From positions 1 to 23,248 of IMG/VR virus record IMGVR_UViG_3300008262_000316: DNA of 23,248 nucleotides; one strand, 5' to 3'. The notes below the pieces were generated by a model. The model worked only from the letters and a program-made list of their open reading frames with translations. It was not told the origin of the DNA and made no database searches. Position numbers and translations under genes: made by a program. Each line of letters begins with the position of its first letter. Positions within the stretch are counted from its first letter, which is position 1. The DNA comes from a virus. This document shows positions 1 to 6,044 of this stretch, one piece after another.

Positions 1-1
1 C

Positions 2-865
2 CCTTTTCATGGAAGCACAACTTTTAATTCAAAAATTAAAAGTTATGATCATTTAGCTCAAAGGGTTAGAAGATCATTAGGAGAACCTTTAATTGAAGTA
101 GAAATAAGCAGTGAGCAAATGTATGAAAACATAGATATTGCTTGTGAATATTTTACAAAATTCGGAGGAACAACAGAAGAATATTTAGTTTTTAGATCTG
201 ATCTTTATGAAACTGGTAAAGGTCTTAGAATGGATAAACTTTTTAGTATTACTCCAGAAATGTATAATTCGAATCGTGTTGATAATACTACAAATCAAAA
301 TTTAAGCGCATCATATGATTTTGATTTGGATGAGTACAGAAAAGTAATTGATGTTTTTTCTTTTGCAGAAGGAAATAATTCTGGTGTTAATACACTTTTT
401 ACAATCGAACATACAATAGCACAACAAGCATATTTTGGTCATCTATTAGGAAATGTTGGATATGATTTAATTACATGGAACGCATTAAAAGAATGGTTAG
501 ATACTAGAGAAAAATTATTAGCATTAAAACCTTATTTTAGATTTTCACCAGAAACACAATATTTAAAAATTATACCAGAACCTTCTAAATCACAAATTTA
601 TTATGGATTAATTGGTTGCCATGTACAAAAGCCAATTAGAGATATTGTTAGTCAACTTTGGATTTATAAATATGTTTTAGCATTATCAAAGATTACGATT
701 GGTCATGTAAGAGGAAAATATAGTGGAACTAATCTATTTGGTAATCAAACAGTAAATCATCAAGATGTAATGAGTCAGGGTATAGCAGAAAAACAACAAC
801 TTGAAGAGGAGATTACAAAAGATTTAATAGACAGAGAACCTATTACCGCCTTTTTTGTTGGATGA
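2..865 (+). CDS. 13: Neck protein gp13 (T4-like), 5'-partial
   Basis: T4 gp13-type neck protein, which with gp14 seals the portal vertex of the filled head and lets the tail join. The frame is open from base 2, so 287 residues are visible and the true start lies left of the window (T4 gp13 is about 309 aa). The ATG at 119 is internal: the 39 codons before it encode a family-like stretch containing RRSLGEPLIEVEIS followed by an acidic helix. Other family-like parts are the WLDTREKLLALKPYFRF segment, YYGLIGCHVQKPIRD, the GKYSGTNLFG loop and the C-terminal FFVG. The stop overlaps the next ATG by 4 bases (ATGA), indicating translational coupling with gp4. The family assignment comes from remembered motif patterns, not from an alignment. 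Confidence 0.82.
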   Translation, partial: PFHGSTTFNSKIKSYDHLAQRVRRSLGEPLIEVEISSEQMYENIDIACEYFTKFGGTTEEYLVFRSDLYETGKGLRMDKLFSITPEMYNSNRVDNTTNQNLSASYDFDLDEYRKVIDVFSFAEGNNSGVNTLFTIEHTIAQQAYFGHLLGNVGYDLITWNALKEWLDTREKLLALKPYFRFSPETQYLKIIPEPSKSQIYYGLIGCHVQKPIRDIVSQLWIYKYVLALSKITIGHVRGKYSGTNLFGNQTVNHQDVMSQGIAEKQQLEEEITKDLIDREPITAFFVG

Positions 866-1332
866 TAAAACCAAAATTAATTAAAAAAAATACCGATTTT
901 AAACAAGGTAGATTTAATCCATTAAATCCATCAAAATATAAAGGAACATTTCCTATTATATATAGATCTAAAATGGAATTAAATACAATGAGAATGTTAG
1001 ATAAAAATCCAAACGTTATAACATGGGGATCTGAATCTGTTATTATTCCATATGTATCTCCCCTGGATAAAAGAATACATAGATATTTTGTTGATATGGT
1101 TGCTGCAATAAAACAAAAAGATGGTTCTGTAAGAAAGGTATTAATAGAAGTAAAACCATTTAAACAAACACAACCACCAGTGTTTAGTAATAAAAAATCA
1201 CAAAAAACTATTGTTTATGAAAATGTTCAATATGCAATGAATATGGCAAAGTTTGATGCTGCTAAACAATGGTGTGAAAAAAATAATTTTTTATTTTTAA
1301 TACTAACAGAGAATGAAATTACACTTAATTAG
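862..1332 (+). CDS. 4: Head completion protein gp4 (PD-(D/E)XK-type)
   Basis: T4 gp4 (also called gp50/65) acts on packaged heads before tail joining and belongs to the TnsA-like PD-(D/E)XK nuclease fold. The product is 156 aa, against about 150 in T4. The family-like N-terminal block NPSKYKG...IIYRSKMEL is present. Candidate catalytic residues in order are E39 (in RSKMEL), D78 (in RYFVDM) and E96-K98 (in LIEVKPF), followed by the QTQPP segment. It starts inside the gp13 stop codon (4-base overlap), so it is probably coupled to gp13 translation, and no Shine-Dalgarno is visible. A small hairpin spans its stop codon. Confidence 0.88.
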   Translation: MIKPKLIKKNTDFKQGRFNPLNPSKYKGTFPIIYRSKMELNTMRMLDKNPNVITWGSESVIIPYVSPLDKRIHRYFVDMVAAIKQKDGSVRKVLIEVKPFKQTQPPVFSNKKSQKTIVYENVQYAMNMAKFDAAKQWCEKNNFLFLILTENEITLN

Positions 1333-1337
1333 TGTAA
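1319..1337 (+). other. Small hairpin over the gp4 stop codon
   Basis: A 7-bp inverted repeat TTACACT (1319-1325) and AGTGTAA (1331-1337) surrounds a 5-base loop and includes the gp4 TAG. There is no U-tract afterwards, so it is not a standard intrinsic terminator. It overlaps the TAAATA element of the next gene. It could be an RNA processing or stabilising hairpin, or chance in AT-rich DNA. Confidence 0.35.
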
Positions 1338-1340
1338 ATA
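1335..1340 (+). promoter_or_regulatory. TAAATA late-promoter-like element before gp21
   Basis: GTAAATAATAATATAATATATT precedes the gp21 ATG in three parts: GTAAATA, then an AT run, then ATG. TAAATA ends 15 bases before the start. It resembles the TATAAATA element read by T4 gp55 sigma. The region is so AT-rich that one copy alone is weak evidence; the support comes from its recurrence in front of most gapped genes here. Confidence 0.4.
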
Positions 1341-1355
1341 ATAATATAATATATT

Positions 1356-2027
1356 ATGCAGAATAACGCCTATCGACTTTTAGTTGAAGAACCAACATAT
1401 GAAGTTCAATATTTAATTGAAGAAAAAAACAGAAATTCTCCATCAAATTTATTTATTCATGGACCATTTTTGATGGCAGATGAAGCTAACAAAAATAAAA
1501 GAATTTATCCATTAGAAGAAATGGTTAAAGAAGTCGATAGATATTCTAAAGAGATGATCTTAAATAAAAGATCAACAGGAGAATTAAACCACCCACAATC
1601 TCCAGAAATTAATCTTGAAAGAATCTGTCATATGGTTACAGATCTTAAACAAAACGGAAATATCTTTGAAGGAAAATCAAGAATTCTTTCTACACCAATG
1701 GGACAAATCGTTAGGTCACTTCTTTTAGATGATGTTAAATTAGGAGTTTCTTCTAGAGCATTAGGAAGACTTGACCAAGATGGTCAATACAACAGAGTTT
1801 CTGATTTTAGATTAGTAGCAGTAGATGTTGTTGCTGATCCTTCTGTTCCTACTGCATTTGTAAATGGTATTTTAGAATCAAAACAATGGATACTTCAAGA
1901 TAATGGACAATTTGAACCTTTATTTGAAAGGTTCGAAAAAAATATTAGTAACCTTCCTAAAAATAATAAAAACGTTTATTTAAAGGAACAAGTGATTGCG
2001 TTCATTAATGCACTCAAAACATTGTAA
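1356..2027 (+). CDS. 21: Prohead core protease gp21
   Basis: Maturation protease of the T4 prohead, a serine protease related to herpesvirus assemblins. It sits in the core and cleaves scaffold, capsid and internal proteins at (I/L)xE|(A/G) sites. The product is 223 aa (T4 gp21 is 212). Candidate catalytic residues are H79 in STGELNHP, S132/S133 in KLGVSSRALG, and an Asp in VAVDVVADPSVP (D157 or D161). The start was chosen at the first ATG after the AT-rich promoter-like region; there is no Shine-Dalgarno. It sits directly upstream of its core and scaffold substrates, the usual T4-family order. Confidence 0.92.
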   Translation: MQNNAYRLLVEEPTYEVQYLIEEKNRNSPSNLFIHGPFLMADEANKNKRIYPLEEMVKEVDRYSKEMILNKRSTGELNHPQSPEINLERICHMVTDLKQNGNIFEGKSRILSTPMGQIVRSLLLDDVKLGVSSRALGRLDQDGQYNRVSDFRLVAVDVVADPSVPTAFVNGILESKQWILQDNGQFEPLFERFEKNISNLPKNNKNVYLKEQVIAFINALKTL

Positions 2028-2030
2028 ATA
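2025..2030 (+). promoter_or_regulatory. TAAATA element before the 72-aa gene
   Basis: GTAAATA overlaps the gp21 stop codon (TAA at 2025-2027) and ends only 5 bases before the next ATG. If it is a T4-type late -10 element, the transcript would begin at about the ATG and be leaderless. Confidence 0.38.
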
Positions 2031-2035
2031 AATAT

Positions 2036-2254
2036 ATGAGAAATTCTATTTCAAAATTCATTACTGCTATTTGTGAAAAAAATTATTCACAAGCAGATTC
2101 ACTTTTAAAAGACATATTAACCGAAAAGGTAAAACAAAAAGTTAAAAAAATCATCAAAGACAAAGAATATTGCTGTGATGATTGTAAAAAACAAAAAAAA
2201 CATTGCAGTGATTGTAAAAAAAACAATAAAACTGTATCAAAGAAAGGTAAATAA
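2036..2254 (+). CDS. Small Cys-rich protein in the prohead-core position
   Basis: A 72-aa basic protein between gp21 and gp22. Residues 1-41 look helical (SKFITAICEKNYSQADSLLKDILTEKV), resembling short core/scaffold-like proteins of other T4 relatives, where small core proteins (gp67/gp68) are encoded near gp21. The C-terminal part has paired cysteines: C47-x-x-C50 and C57-x-x-C60, with C46 adjacent, in a Lys-rich setting, consistent with a zinc knuckle. The DNA coding for the Cys part is a short tandem duplication. A core-protein role is inferred from position and the N-terminal pattern; nothing identifies it as gp67 or gp68. An opposite-strand reading frame over the same bases is rejected as a shadow. 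Confidence 0.6.
   Translation: MRNSISKFITAICEKNYSQADSLLKDILTEKVKQKVKKIIKDKEYCCDDCKKQKKHCSDCKKNNKTVSKKGK
2174..2229 (+). repeat. Short in-gene tandem duplication coding for Cys knuckles
   Basis: GTGATgATTGTAAAAAACAAAA is followed by a near copy, GTGATTGTAAAAAAAACAA. Each copy codes for a C-x-D-C-K-K unit, so the two CxxC pairs probably arose by local duplication. Confidence 0.5.
2248..2253 (+). promoter_or_regulatory. GGTAAATA element before gp22
   Basis: AAGAAAGGTAAATA overlaps the end of the 72-aa gene and is followed by ATATATAATTCAT and the gp22 ATG, 15 bases after TAAATA. The same AAGAAAGGTAAATA string occurs before gp23 (3219-3232), an unusual identity for two non-homologous spots. AGAAAGG is too far from the ATG (about 21 bases) to serve as a Shine-Dalgarno. 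Confidence 0.45.
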
Positions 2255-2268
2255 AATATATAATTCAT

Positions 2269-3162
2269 ATGGATATCTCAACAATTTTAAAAACACTAGA
2301 TCAAAGTGTATTAAATGAAGAAACCGCAACAGCTATAGCAGAGGCTTTTGAAACTGCTGTTAATGAAAAAGTCCAAACAAAGCTTTCATTAGAATTAGAA
2401 AGTTCACTCTTAAAGCAAGACGAAGATCATGCTTCTAAATTAGAAAATTTAATTGAAGCAATTGATTTAGATCATTGTAACAAATTAAAAGAAGTTGTTG
2501 ATACCATCAATGAAAACCATGCTTCAAAATTAGAAGAAATTTCTGAATTTTACACAAAAGCCTTAAATGAAAAGGCCGAATCATTCTCAGATAAGATCAT
2601 TTCTGAAATGAGCAATTATTTAGATTTATATCTTGACAAAAATTTACCAGTTACACAACTGGAAGAAGCTGTTTCAAACACTCATGCAAAAGTTCAATTA
2701 CAAAAGATAAAAGATATCTTGGGAATTGATCCAGAAACAATCAATGAAAACGTCAAAGTTGTTTTGAAAAAAGGAAATGATCAAATTAATGACCTTCAAG
2801 AAAAATTAAACGAAGCTTACAATCAAAACACAAAACTTTCATTACAAGTAGAAAATTTAAACTCATCTCTTTTATTAGAAAAAAAGACAAACAGCATGGC
2901 TTTTTCTAAAAAAGAATATTTAAAGAAAATTTTATCAGATAAATCACCTTCATATATTGAAGAGAATTTTAATTATGTAGTTGAAATGTTTGAAAAAGAC
3001 GATTCTTCTGAAAGAGCTATGTTAGCTGAACAAGCACAAACAAAATCTTTTTCAAAAGATGTTAAGGTTCCAGCACCTGTTATTTCAGAATCAGTTGATA
3101 AATTAAATAACAATGAATTTAACCCAGTAAGTGATTACTTAACAGAATTAAGAAGATCATAA
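2269..3162 (+). CDS. 22: Prohead scaffold protein gp22
   Basis: Major core scaffold around which the gp23 shell assembles, later degraded by gp21. The product is 297 aa (T4 gp22 is 269), rich in Glu, Lys and Leu and predicted to be almost entirely helical coiled coil. The DKIISEMSNYLDLYLDKN segment (about 109-125) resembles the conserved central helix of the family. Matches to the gp21 cleavage rule (I/L)xE|A are seen at IAE|A (25|26), LIE|A (63|64), LEE|A (133|134) and LNE|A (182|183), as expected for a protein that must be shredded. Residues 53-97 hold three 15-residue repeats beginning D/N-H-A/C-x-K-L. It sits between the small core-like gene and gp23, the T4 order. Confidence 0.85.
   Translation: MDISTILKTLDQSVLNEETATAIAEAFETAVNEKVQTKLSLELESSLLKQDEDHASKLENLIEAIDLDHCNKLKEVVDTINENHASKLEEISEFYTKALNEKAESFSDKIISEMSNYLDLYLDKNLPVTQLEEAVSNTHAKVQLQKIKDILGIDPETINENVKVVLKKGNDQINDLQEKLNEAYNQNTKLSLQVENLNSSLLLEKKTNSMAFSKKEYLKKILSDKSPSYIEENFNYVVEMFEKDDSSERAMLAEQAQTKSFSKDVKVPAPVISESVDKLNNNEFNPVSDYLTELRRS
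2425..2559 (+). repeat. Three 15-residue repeats in gp22
   Basis: Repeat units begin DHASKLE (53), DHCNKLK (68) and NHASKLE (83), so His recurs at 54, 69 and 84. The period of 15 residues (about four helical turns) suggests a regular stripe along the scaffold coiled coil. Confidence 0.65.
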
Positions 3163-3176
3163 AAAATTTTAAGTTG

Positions 3177-3199
3177 TAGAAGAGAATGGTTCTTTTCTA
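3177..3199 (+). other. Hairpin in the gp23 leader
   Basis: TAGAAGAGAA (3177-3186) pairs with TTCTTTTCTA (3190-3199) across the 3-base loop TGG, giving a 10-bp stem with one G-U pair. It is followed by A-rich sequence, not a U-tract, so it is not a classical terminator. It lies about 40 bases before the gp23 start and upstream of the TAAATA element. It could protect or process the gp22-gp23 transcript or attenuate read-through. Confidence 0.5.
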
Positions 3200-3226
3200 G
3201 AAAAACATAATCCAAAAAAAGAAAGG

Positions 3227-3232
3227 TAAATA
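3227..3232 (+). promoter_or_regulatory. GGTAAATA late-promoter-like element before gp23
   Basis: AAGAAAGGTAAATATAAAACAT leads into the ATG. TAAATA ends 8 bases before the start. The 14-base string AAGAAAGGTAAATA is shared with the gp22 upstream region. The T4 gene 23 late promoter is also close to its start, which fits this reading. Confidence 0.5.
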
Positions 3233-3240
3233 TAAAACAT

Positions 3241-4680
3241 ATGAATACAATCAAACCCTCAACAGGCTTCATCGACAAAGGTCGTGCTGACATGTTATTG
3301 GAAAAATGGGCACCCGTTTTGAACTATAGTTCAGATCGTGTTAAGCCGTTAGAAGACGATCACACTCGTTTATCTACTGCTATCCTCATGGAAAACCAAG
3401 AACGTTGGTGCATTGAAGAAAACGGTAATGTCAGCGGTATCGCTGGTGTTTACGGTGGTTCTGCTCCTGGTCAGACTGGTCTTTCTAACAGTGATAGTTA
3501 CGCAACAGGTGATGCAAGACTTCCAAAGGTATTAATCCCTATGGTTCGTCGTACATTCCCTGAGCTTATCACTAATGAGATCGTCGGTGTTCAGCCAATG
3601 GCTGGTCCAGTTGGTTTGGCATTCGCTATGCGTTATAAGTATGATACCGCAAGTTTAGGTGGAACAGGTGTTGACGGATACGGCACACTTGGACCACGTA
3701 CTGCTGGAAATGATGGCGTTCCTCGCCAAAATGATGGCACTGAACTTGGTTATCAAAATCTTGATACTCGCTTTACTGGTACTAGTGCTGCATTCTTGAG
3801 CGGAAACAGCGATTTCACAGTCGTTGGAGAAGATCAAGGTGTTGCTGCACTTTTAAGTCAGTTTGAGTTAACTGGAAACATTCCTCAAGTATCTCTTGAG
3901 TTCGCAAAGACTGCTGTTGAAGCTAAAACTCGTCGTTTAGCTGCTCGCTGGTCCGTTGAACTTGAGCAAGATATGAAGAACATGAATGGTCTTGATGTTG
4001 ATTCTGAATTAACAAATGCTATGAGCTATGAAATTCAGGCCGAAATCGACCGTGAAATGATCATGAGAATGGTTCAGATCTCTCTCAACGCCGGTAAAGG
4101 CAATGGATATAGTTTCTGGTACGCTGCTTCCGCTGATGCCCGTTGGCTCGGCGAACGCAATCGTGACTTCTACAGCAAGATTATTGTCGAGGCTAACCGC
4201 ATCGCAATCCGCAACCGCCGTGGTTCTGCTAACTTCATCGTTGCAACACCTCGCGTCTGCACTATTCTTGAGATGTTACCAGAGTTCCAATGGATGCCAG
4301 TAAACGGCAACGTTAATACTCAACCTACAGGCATTGCCAAGGTTGGTAATCTCGGTGGTCGTTTCGCAATCTATAGAGACACTCGTACAGAAGCTCAACT
4401 ATTGGCCGGTACAAGAAGCGCAAACGATGCTATTGAGTATGCACTTTTAGGTTACAAGGGTGCTGAATACTATGATACTGGTATCGTATATTGCCCATAT
4501 ATCCCTGTTATGATTCAACGTACTATCGGTCCTAATGACTTCTCTCCAAGAGTTGGTCTTATGACTAGATATGGTGTTGTTGATCATATCTTCGGAGCAA
4601 GCTTATACTATCACACAATCATTGTAAAAGGTCTTGGAACTGACAATGTTGCTCAAACCGCAGGTCGCCTCTATCTCTAA
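3241..4680 (+). CDS. 23: Major capsid protein gp23
   Basis: Main HK97-fold shell protein of T4-like heads. The product is 479 aa (T4 gp23 is 521 before cleavage). Family-like landmarks are the N-terminal LLEKWAPVLN segment, PKVLIPMVRRTFPELITNEIVGVQPM (about 94-119), the MRYKY strand, the AKTRRLAARWSVELEQDMKNMNGLDVDSEL helix and the ANFIVATPRVCTILEML segment. A gp21-like cleavage site may lie at IEE|N (60|61), but N at P1' is unusual. This gene stands out in composition: bases 4081-4140 are 31/60 G+C, while 12661-12720 in a tail gene are 6/60. Its arginines are mostly CGT/CGC (about 27, against about 6 AGA), whereas the other genes use AGA almost exclusively. This is consistent with selection for very high expression. 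It is followed by the strongest terminator in the window. Confidence 0.95.
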   Translation: MNTIKPSTGFIDKGRADMLLEKWAPVLNYSSDRVKPLEDDHTRLSTAILMENQERWCIEENGNVSGIAGVYGGSAPGQTGLSNSDSYATGDARLPKVLIPMVRRTFPELITNEIVGVQPMAGPVGLAFAMRYKYDTASLGGTGVDGYGTLGPRTAGNDGVPRQNDGTELGYQNLDTRFTGTSAAFLSGNSDFTVVGEDQGVAALLSQFELTGNIPQVSLEFAKTAVEAKTRRLAARWSVELEQDMKNMNGLDVDSELTNAMSYEIQAEIDREMIMRMVQISLNAGKGNGYSFWYAASADARWLGERNRDFYSKIIVEANRIAIRNRRGSANFIVATPRVCTILEMLPEFQWMPVNGNVNTQPTGIAKVGNLGGRFAIYRDTRTEAQLLAGTRSANDAIEYALLGYKGAEYYDTGIVYCPYIPVMIQRTIGPNDFSPRVGLMTRYGVVDHIFGASLYYHTIIVKGLGTDNVAQTAGRLYL

Positions 4681-4694
4681 GTTGATAGAATCCC

Positions 4695-4732
4695 AAAAAA
4701 ACCCGTTGATAGAAATATCAACGGGTTTTTTA
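4695..4732 (+). terminator. Strong intrinsic terminator after gp23
   Basis: ACCCGTTGATA (4701-4711) and TATCAACGGGT (4716-4726) form an 11-bp perfect stem closed by a GAAA tetraloop (GNRA class). It is flanked by an A-run (4695-4700) and a T-run (4726-4731) that extend the pairing and give a U-tail. The A-run makes it able to act on both strands. It is the most GC-rich hairpin seen in the window. Confidence 0.92.
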
Positions 4733-4739
4733 TTTTTAT

Positions 4740-4767
4740 TTGACATTCATAAATTATATCATTAAAT
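4740..4767 (+). promoter_or_regulatory. Possible sigma70-like promoter before the 79-aa gene
   Basis: TTGACA (4740-4745) matches the bacterial -35 consensus exactly. TTAAAT (4762-4767), 16 bases further on, is a weak -10. An overlapping CATAAATT (4748-4755) resembles the late element TATAAATA at 6 of 8 bases, so either reading is possible. It restarts transcription just after the gp23 terminator. Confidence 0.4.
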
Positions 4768-4773
4768 TATTGT

Positions 4774-5013
4774 ATGGACAAAAAGAAACTTTTTTCAAAA
4801 TTAAAAAACCCCAAAGGACCATTCACTATGGATTTTGTTTTTTCTGGTATAGAATTTAATGCTGTTATAAACCATGCTATGCCATCTGAATATACAATTA
4901 AATTAAAAAGTAAAACAAAAAATATATCCAAGTATTTTTTAGATAACGTCAAGGGATATTTGGAACTAGAAGGATTTGTTGATATGGCAGAAAAACATAA
5001 TTTATTTTGGTAA
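4774..5013 (+). CDS. Hypothetical protein, 79 aa
   Basis: Small gene between gp23 and the 331-aa gene; I do not recognise the family. The product is basic and looks mixed alpha/beta, with no signal peptide or membrane segment: a Lys-rich start, FTMDFVFSGIEFNAVINHAM, a TIKLKSKTKNISKYFLDNVKGY stretch and a C-terminal HNLFW. The + strand reading is preferred over the longer opposite-strand frame (4767-5048). It lies just after the gp23 terminator, ends before the next TAAATA element, and shares the strand of its neighbours. Confidence 0.55.
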   Translation: MDKKKLFSKLKNPKGPFTMDFVFSGIEFNAVINHAMPSEYTIKLKSKTKNISKYFLDNVKGYLELEGFVDMAEKHNLFW

Positions 5014-5022
5014 GTTTTTTGG

Positions 5023-5028
5023 TAAATA
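5023..5028 (+). promoter_or_regulatory. GGTAAATA element before the 331-aa gene
   Basis: GGTAAATATATGAT leads straight into the ATG at 5035, with TAAATA ending 6 bases before it. It shares GGTAAATAT with the gp23 upstream region. If it acts as a T4 late -10 box, transcription would begin at about the start codon, giving a leaderless mRNA. Confidence 0.45.
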
Positions 5029-5034
5029 TATGAT

Positions 5035-6030
5035 ATGAATTTATTCAACGAGTTTTATCATAATATAATATCAGAAGCTACTTCTAAAGTAGCTAAAAAG
5101 TCTTCATTATCTAAACTTCAACACGGATATGCAAGACAGTCATTAGAATCACAACAAGCACAAAATGCTTCTGTTGTTGAACTAAAGCCTTCTAATTTTT
5201 CATCTTTACAAAAATCAATTAAAGATAACAATGATGATTATGAAAAAGCTCAAGATATGTTTAATATAATTAAAGGTGTTCATGAAAAGGCACTTGAAAA
5301 GATACAACAAACAAAACCAGAGCTTTATAGAGCATTGTTAAAAATGACAACATCTAAGTTTCATGATCCTGAATTATTAAAAACACAAAATATACAACAA
5401 TTTAAAGCTAATATTTTAAAAGAATTAAATGATTCTAAGAATAAAGGAGAAATTGATCAAAAACAATTTGTTAAGTTTTTCATGAATTCAGCAAAATGGC
5501 ATAAATTGTATGCATCTATTCTTTTGGAATTAGAAAAGGTTTCTATAGAAGGAGATACAGAACAAGAAAAAGAAAATATAGCTAGATCTGAAATTCAAAC
5601 AGTAAATCCTTTAACAAGAAGAGATAGATCACAATTTATTTCAGCTAAAAAAGAAAAGGCTAATGATAAATCTACTGTATTTTATTTTGATTCTAAAGGA
5701 AGACCATATAAAACAACTATTATTATACCAAATGCCTCATATGATTCTTTACAAGAAAATGAGGATAATGTTCCAGTAACTGGATCATTTTATAGAGGAG
5801 GATTAAGAAACTTTGGAAATCCAACCCCTCCCCCTTATTTTGAGGATGAGGATGGCGCTGAAGTTAATTCTTATGATCCAGAAGAATTAAGAGGAAAACC
5901 TGTTTCGAAAATAAAACAATTAGTTAATCATGATGCGGCTAAATCAGCATACGAAAAAATGATTAATGATCCAGATTTCAGAAAAAAATATCCAACAGAT
6001 AAATTTAGAAAGTCTTATAGTTTAGAATAG
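5035..6030 (+). CDS. Candidate internal head protein with capsid-targeting sequence
   Basis: The 331-aa product has no family I recognise. Its N terminus, MNLFNEFYHNIISEA, resembles the capsid-targeting propeptide of T4 internal proteins (IPI-III type, MKTYQEFIAEA): a short amphipathic start, an EF pair, and ISE|A (14|15), which fits the gp21 rule. After cleavage the protein would begin ATSKVAKKSSLSK, basic like packaged DNA-associated proteins. Residues about 60-180 look helical; a middle segment, STVFYFDSKGRPYKTTIIIP, looks like strands; a Gly/Pro-rich GSFYRGGLRNFGNPTPPPYF region follows, with an acidic patch and a charged C-terminal helix. It belongs to the head region, two genes after gp23. 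The internal-protein role is inferred from these points. It ends one base before the convergent gp16-like gene. Confidence 0.6.
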   Translation: MNLFNEFYHNIISEATSKVAKKSSLSKLQHGYARQSLESQQAQNASVVELKPSNFSSLQKSIKDNNDDYEKAQDMFNIIKGVHEKALEKIQQTKPELYRALLKMTTSKFHDPELLKTQNIQQFKANILKELNDSKNKGEIDQKQFVKFFMNSAKWHKLYASILLELEKVSIEGDTEQEKENIARSEIQTVNPLTRRDRSQFISAKKEKANDKSTVFYFDSKGRPYKTTIIIPNASYDSLQENEDNVPVTGSFYRGGLRNFGNPTPPPYFEDEDGAEVNSYDPEELRGKPVSKIKQLVNHDAAKSAYEKMINDPDFRKKYPTDKFRKSYSLE

Positions 6031-6044
6031 ATTATTGATCTATT
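6026..6044. terminator. Weak hairpin at a convergent gene junction
   Basis: AATAGAT (6026-6032) pairs with ATCTATT (6038-6044) around TATTG. The stop codons of both convergent genes (TAG at 6028-6030; TAA on the minus strand at 6034-6032) lie within it. It is AT-rich with no clear U-tract, so only a weak bidirectional terminator at best. Confidence 0.35.

Noticed and set aside
119-121. ATG at 119 as the start of the first gene
   Set aside because: The frame is open back to base 2 and the codons before it look like the N terminus of gp13, so the gene is partial.
2083-2268. 61-residue Phe/Leu-rich minus-strand frame that looks like a membrane protein
   Set aside because: It is the antisense of the Lys-rich 72-aa gene; Lys codons read backwards give Phe and Leu.
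4103-4303. 66-residue frame inside gp23
   Set aside because: An out-of-frame reading of the higher-GC gp23 gene, where stops are rarer.
4767-5048. 93-residue frame on the minus strand
   Set aside because: It covers the 79-aa plus-strand gene, would run against the head operon, and shows no family pattern; treated as a shadow.
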